From JBCCRH01 sp039208045 (GTDB taxonomy: Bacteria > Bacteroidota > Bacteroidia > Chitinophagales > Saprospiraceae), in assembly GCA_039208045.1 (NCBI GenBank), contig JBCCRH010000374.1:1-6161 (forward strand): a DNA stretch of 6,161 bases, given 5' to 3'. The notes beneath the pieces were generated by a model, which was given only the letters and a program-made list of their open reading frames with translations, did no database searches and was not told the origin of the DNA. Positions 4,167 through 6,161 of the stretch are shown here, piece after piece. How positions within the stretch are numbered: the stretch's first letter is position 1; the number at the start of each line of letters is the position of its first letter. Both the position numbers and the translations under genes were made by a program.

Positions 4167-6161
4167 ATGATAAAACGACTAATGATGGTGTTGCCAGTGG
4201 TGCTACTTATTGCCACTTTGGGACACACCCAAACTGCTCAAAAGATTACGCTGGAGAATATCTGGAGTCAAGGTACTTTCCGAATGCAGTATGTGCCAGG
4301 CTTCACCTTCCAAAATGATGGCAAGCACTACACCCGCCTACAGCGCAATAAAATCATGCAATACGACATCACTACCGGAGAGTCTACTGCTACTATTTTC
4401 GACCCATCGGGAGTAAAAAATAAAGGAAGTTTCAATGGCCAAATTGGTAGTTATTCATTCAGTGCGGATGAATCAAAAATTTTAATCAAGACAGAGTCGG
4501 AGCGCATCTATCGCTACTCCTCACGCGCTAACTATTTTGTATACGATCGCGATACTGAAACCTTGACCGCCGTCTACGAAGAGGCAAAGCAGCGAGATGT
4601 GGCTTTTAGCCCCCAGGCTGATAAAGTAGCTTTTGTAGTAGCTAATAACATGTATTACAAAGACTTAGAAACTGGAAAGATTGCCCAAATCACAACAGAT
4701 GGCAAAGAAAATGAAGTCATTAACGGCGCCACCGATTGGGTCTACGAAGAAGAATTTGGTTTTTACCGTGGCTTTGAATGGTCGCCAGATGGAAAGAAAG
4801 TTGGCTTTTATCGCTTTGATGAATCGGCGGTCAAGCAATTCACGATGACCAATTATTATGACAATTTGTATCCAGAATATGTCACCTTCAAGTATCCGAA
4901 AGTAGGAGAGAAAAATGCAGACGTAACCATCCATATCTATGATGTGAAGAGCGGTAAAACCATCGATGCTGCTATCACTAAAAACACGGATTACTACATA
5001 CCACGTATTAAGTGGCTACCAGAAACGGACGATTTGTGCGTATTTAGGATGAACCGCCACCAAAATGAGTTGGAGCTAATCAAAGTAAATGCCCGCTCGG
5101 GCAAGTCTAACCTGCTTTTCAAAGAGACGAATAAGTACTATATCGACATCCACGACAACCTCACTTTCTTGGCTGATGGCAAGGGCTTCATCTGGACAAG
5201 TGAGCAGGATGGATGGAATCATATCTATCACTATGATATGAATGGCCAGATGGTAAAGCAATTGACGAAAGGAAATTGGGAGGTGACTGATTTTTATGGA
5301 GTAGATGAGAAAAATGAGAAAATTTATTTCCAAGCTGCCGCCAATTCTCCTCTTGACAGAGAGATTTACGAAGTAGGGATCAATGGAAAAGGGCGCAAAG
5401 CTATTGCCGATGATGATGGCATCAATCGGGCGCAGTTTAGCAGTACCTTCGACTACTATGTACTCAATCACTCTACCGTGAATACTCCTAATACGCATAC
5501 GGTTTATGAGCGTAGCGGTAAGAAGGTTCGAGTTATTGAAGATAATGGTAAGGTCGAAGAACGCCAAGATCAGTATGGGGTGCAAGATATTGAGTTTTTT
5601 ACTTTTGAAAATCGCGATGGTACGCCTCTCAATGGTTGGATGATTAAGCCTGCCAACTTTACGGCAAATAGGAAGTACCCTGTTTTTATGTATCTCTATG
5701 GAGGGCCAGGAAGTCAGCAAGTACTCAATAGCTGGCGAGGCACTAATTACTGGTGGTTCCAGATGCTAGCTCAGCAAGGATACATCATAGCTTGCGTGGA
5801 TAATCGAGGGACTGGTGCTAGGGGAGAGGAGTTTAAAAAGATGACTTACTTAGATTTGGGTAAATATGAGACAATGGATCAAATTGATGCCGCTAAGTAC
5901 TTGGGAGCTTTACCTTATGCCGATGAGCAGCGCATTGGTATTTTTGGTTGGAGCTATGGTGGGTACATGTCCTCTCTGTGCTTACTAAAAGGCAATGATG
6001 TCTTTAGTGCAGCGATTGCAGTAGCTCCGGTAACCAATTGGAAGTGGTATGATACCATTTATACGGAGCGCTATATGCGTACAGAGAAAGAAAATCCAGG
6101 TGGCTATAAGGATAATTCTCCTGTCTATTTTGCAGATAAGCTGAAGGGTGATTACTTGCTC
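4167..6161 (+). CDS. dipeptidyl-peptidase IV, S9 family, secreted (3' end outside window)
   Basis: The frame is open for 665 codons to the last base, so the C-terminus is missing. The enzyme removes Xaa-Pro or Xaa-Ala dipeptides from peptide N-termini in the periplasm or at the surface. Residues 1 to about 24 form a signal peptide (basic start, then MMVLPVVLLIATLG, with likely cleavage after TQTA). An eight-bladed propeller domain (about 40-480) includes DWVYEEEF, whose Glu195-Glu196 match human DPP4 Glu205-Glu206 that hold the substrate amino terminus. The alpha/beta hydrolase part has Tyr511 in YGGPGSQ (oxyanion hole, human Tyr547) and the nucleophile Ser596 in GWSYGGY. It also has the proline pocket Val622, Trp625, Tyr628, Tyr632 and Arg635, all at the human spacing. 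The catalytic Asp and His would fall in the unseen last 60 to 80 residues. ATG 4167 is chosen because the signal peptide starts there. No Shine-Dalgarno is seen. Confidence 0.93.
   Translation, partial: MIKRLMMVLPVVLLIATLGHTQTAQKITLENIWSQGTFRMQYVPGFTFQNDGKHYTRLQRNKIMQYDITTGESTATIFDPSGVKNKGSFNGQIGSYSFSADESKILIKTESERIYRYSSRANYFVYDRDTETLTAVYEEAKQRDVAFSPQADKVAFVVANNMYYKDLETGKIAQITTDGKENEVINGATDWVYEEEFGFYRGFEWSPDGKKVGFYRFDESAVKQFTMTNYYDNLYPEYVTFKYPKVGEKNADVTIHIYDVKSGKTIDAAITKNTDYYIPRIKWLPETDDLCVFRMNRHQNELELIKVNARSGKSNLLFKETNKYYIDIHDNLTFLADGKGFIWTSEQDGWNHIYHYDMNGQMVKQLTKGNWEVTDFYGVDEKNEKIYFQAAANSPLDREIYEVGINGKGRKAIADDDGINRAQFSSTFDYYVLNHSTVNTPNTHTVYERSGKKVRVIEDNGKVEERQDQYGVQDIEFFTFENRDGTPLNGWMIKPANFTANRKYPVFMYLYGGPGSQQVLNSWRGTNYWWFQMLAQQGYIIACVDNRGTGARGEEFKKMTYLDLGKYETMDQIDAAKYLGALPYADEQRIGIFGWSYGGYMSSLCLLKGNDVFSAAIAVAPVTNWKWYDTIYTERYMRTEKENPGGYKDNSPVYFADKLKGDYLL

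Noticed and set aside
4022..4228. Minus-strand frame of 68 codons across the regulator-peptidase gap
   Set aside because: It overlaps both flanking genes and the promoter element of the peptidase, and shows no protein-like motif.
4210..4416. Plus-strand frame of 68 codons
   Set aside because: Out-of-frame shadow inside the peptidase gene, spanning its N-terminal region. No family features.
5076..5720. Open frame of 214 codons on the minus strand
   Set aside because: It lies wholly inside the peptidase gene, whose reading frame has clear DPP4 motifs on both sides. The antisense translation shows no recognisable domain.

Overview
The window looks like chromosomal DNA from a member of the Bacteroidota, perhaps a Saprospiria- or Chitinophagia-like lineage (the phylum is fairly safe, the class is a guess). 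Four things support this. None of the four start codons has a Shine-Dalgarno sequence. Two short intergenic gaps each hold a perfect match to the Bacteroidota -7 promoter element TAnnTTTG. The secreted proteins are a lipoprotein alkaline phosphatase and a dipeptidyl-peptidase IV type S9 peptidase, both common in the phylum. Base composition looks moderate and even throughout. I see no sign of a mobile element, CRISPR array, tRNA or rRNA.

Layout, all genes on the + strand. Positions 1-186 hold the possible last 18 codons of an upstream gene, then a non-coding leader with small inverted repeats, one of which ends three bases before the first start codon. Positions 187-1305 encode a complete PhoA-type alkaline phosphatase with a lipobox. 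After only 2 bases, 1308-2507 encode a cytoplasmic FAD-dependent amine oxidase of the monomeric sarcosine oxidase / N-methyltryptophan oxidase family. The two are almost certainly co-transcribed. The 85-base gap 2508-2592 is dense in symmetric sequence: a 14-bp perfect palindrome, a longer 18-bp imperfect inverted repeat and a -7 promoter element placed so close to the ATG that the transcript should be nearly leaderless. Positions 2593-4080 encode an XRE-type regulator with the C-terminal short-chain fatty acyl-CoA sensing architecture (RamB/PrpR/MccR type) and a terminal CxxCx4C cysteine cluster. After an 86-base gap with its own -7 element, 4167-6161 encode the first 665 residues of a dipeptidyl-peptidase IV. 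That frame is still open at the window edge, so the catalytic Asp and His lie outside.

How the genes fit together: the phosphatase and peptidase act outside the cytoplasm in phosphate and peptide scavenging, the oxidase acts inside on an N-methyl or secondary amine, and the regulator probably senses an acyl-CoA and controls central carbon genes, possibly elsewhere in the genome. No single pathway clearly joins all four. The window reads as ordinary housekeeping and scavenging genes. I do not see a convincing new multi-gene system. The most interesting parts are the operator-like structure before the regulator, the phosphatase metal-site variant, and the flavin-site substitution in the oxidase.
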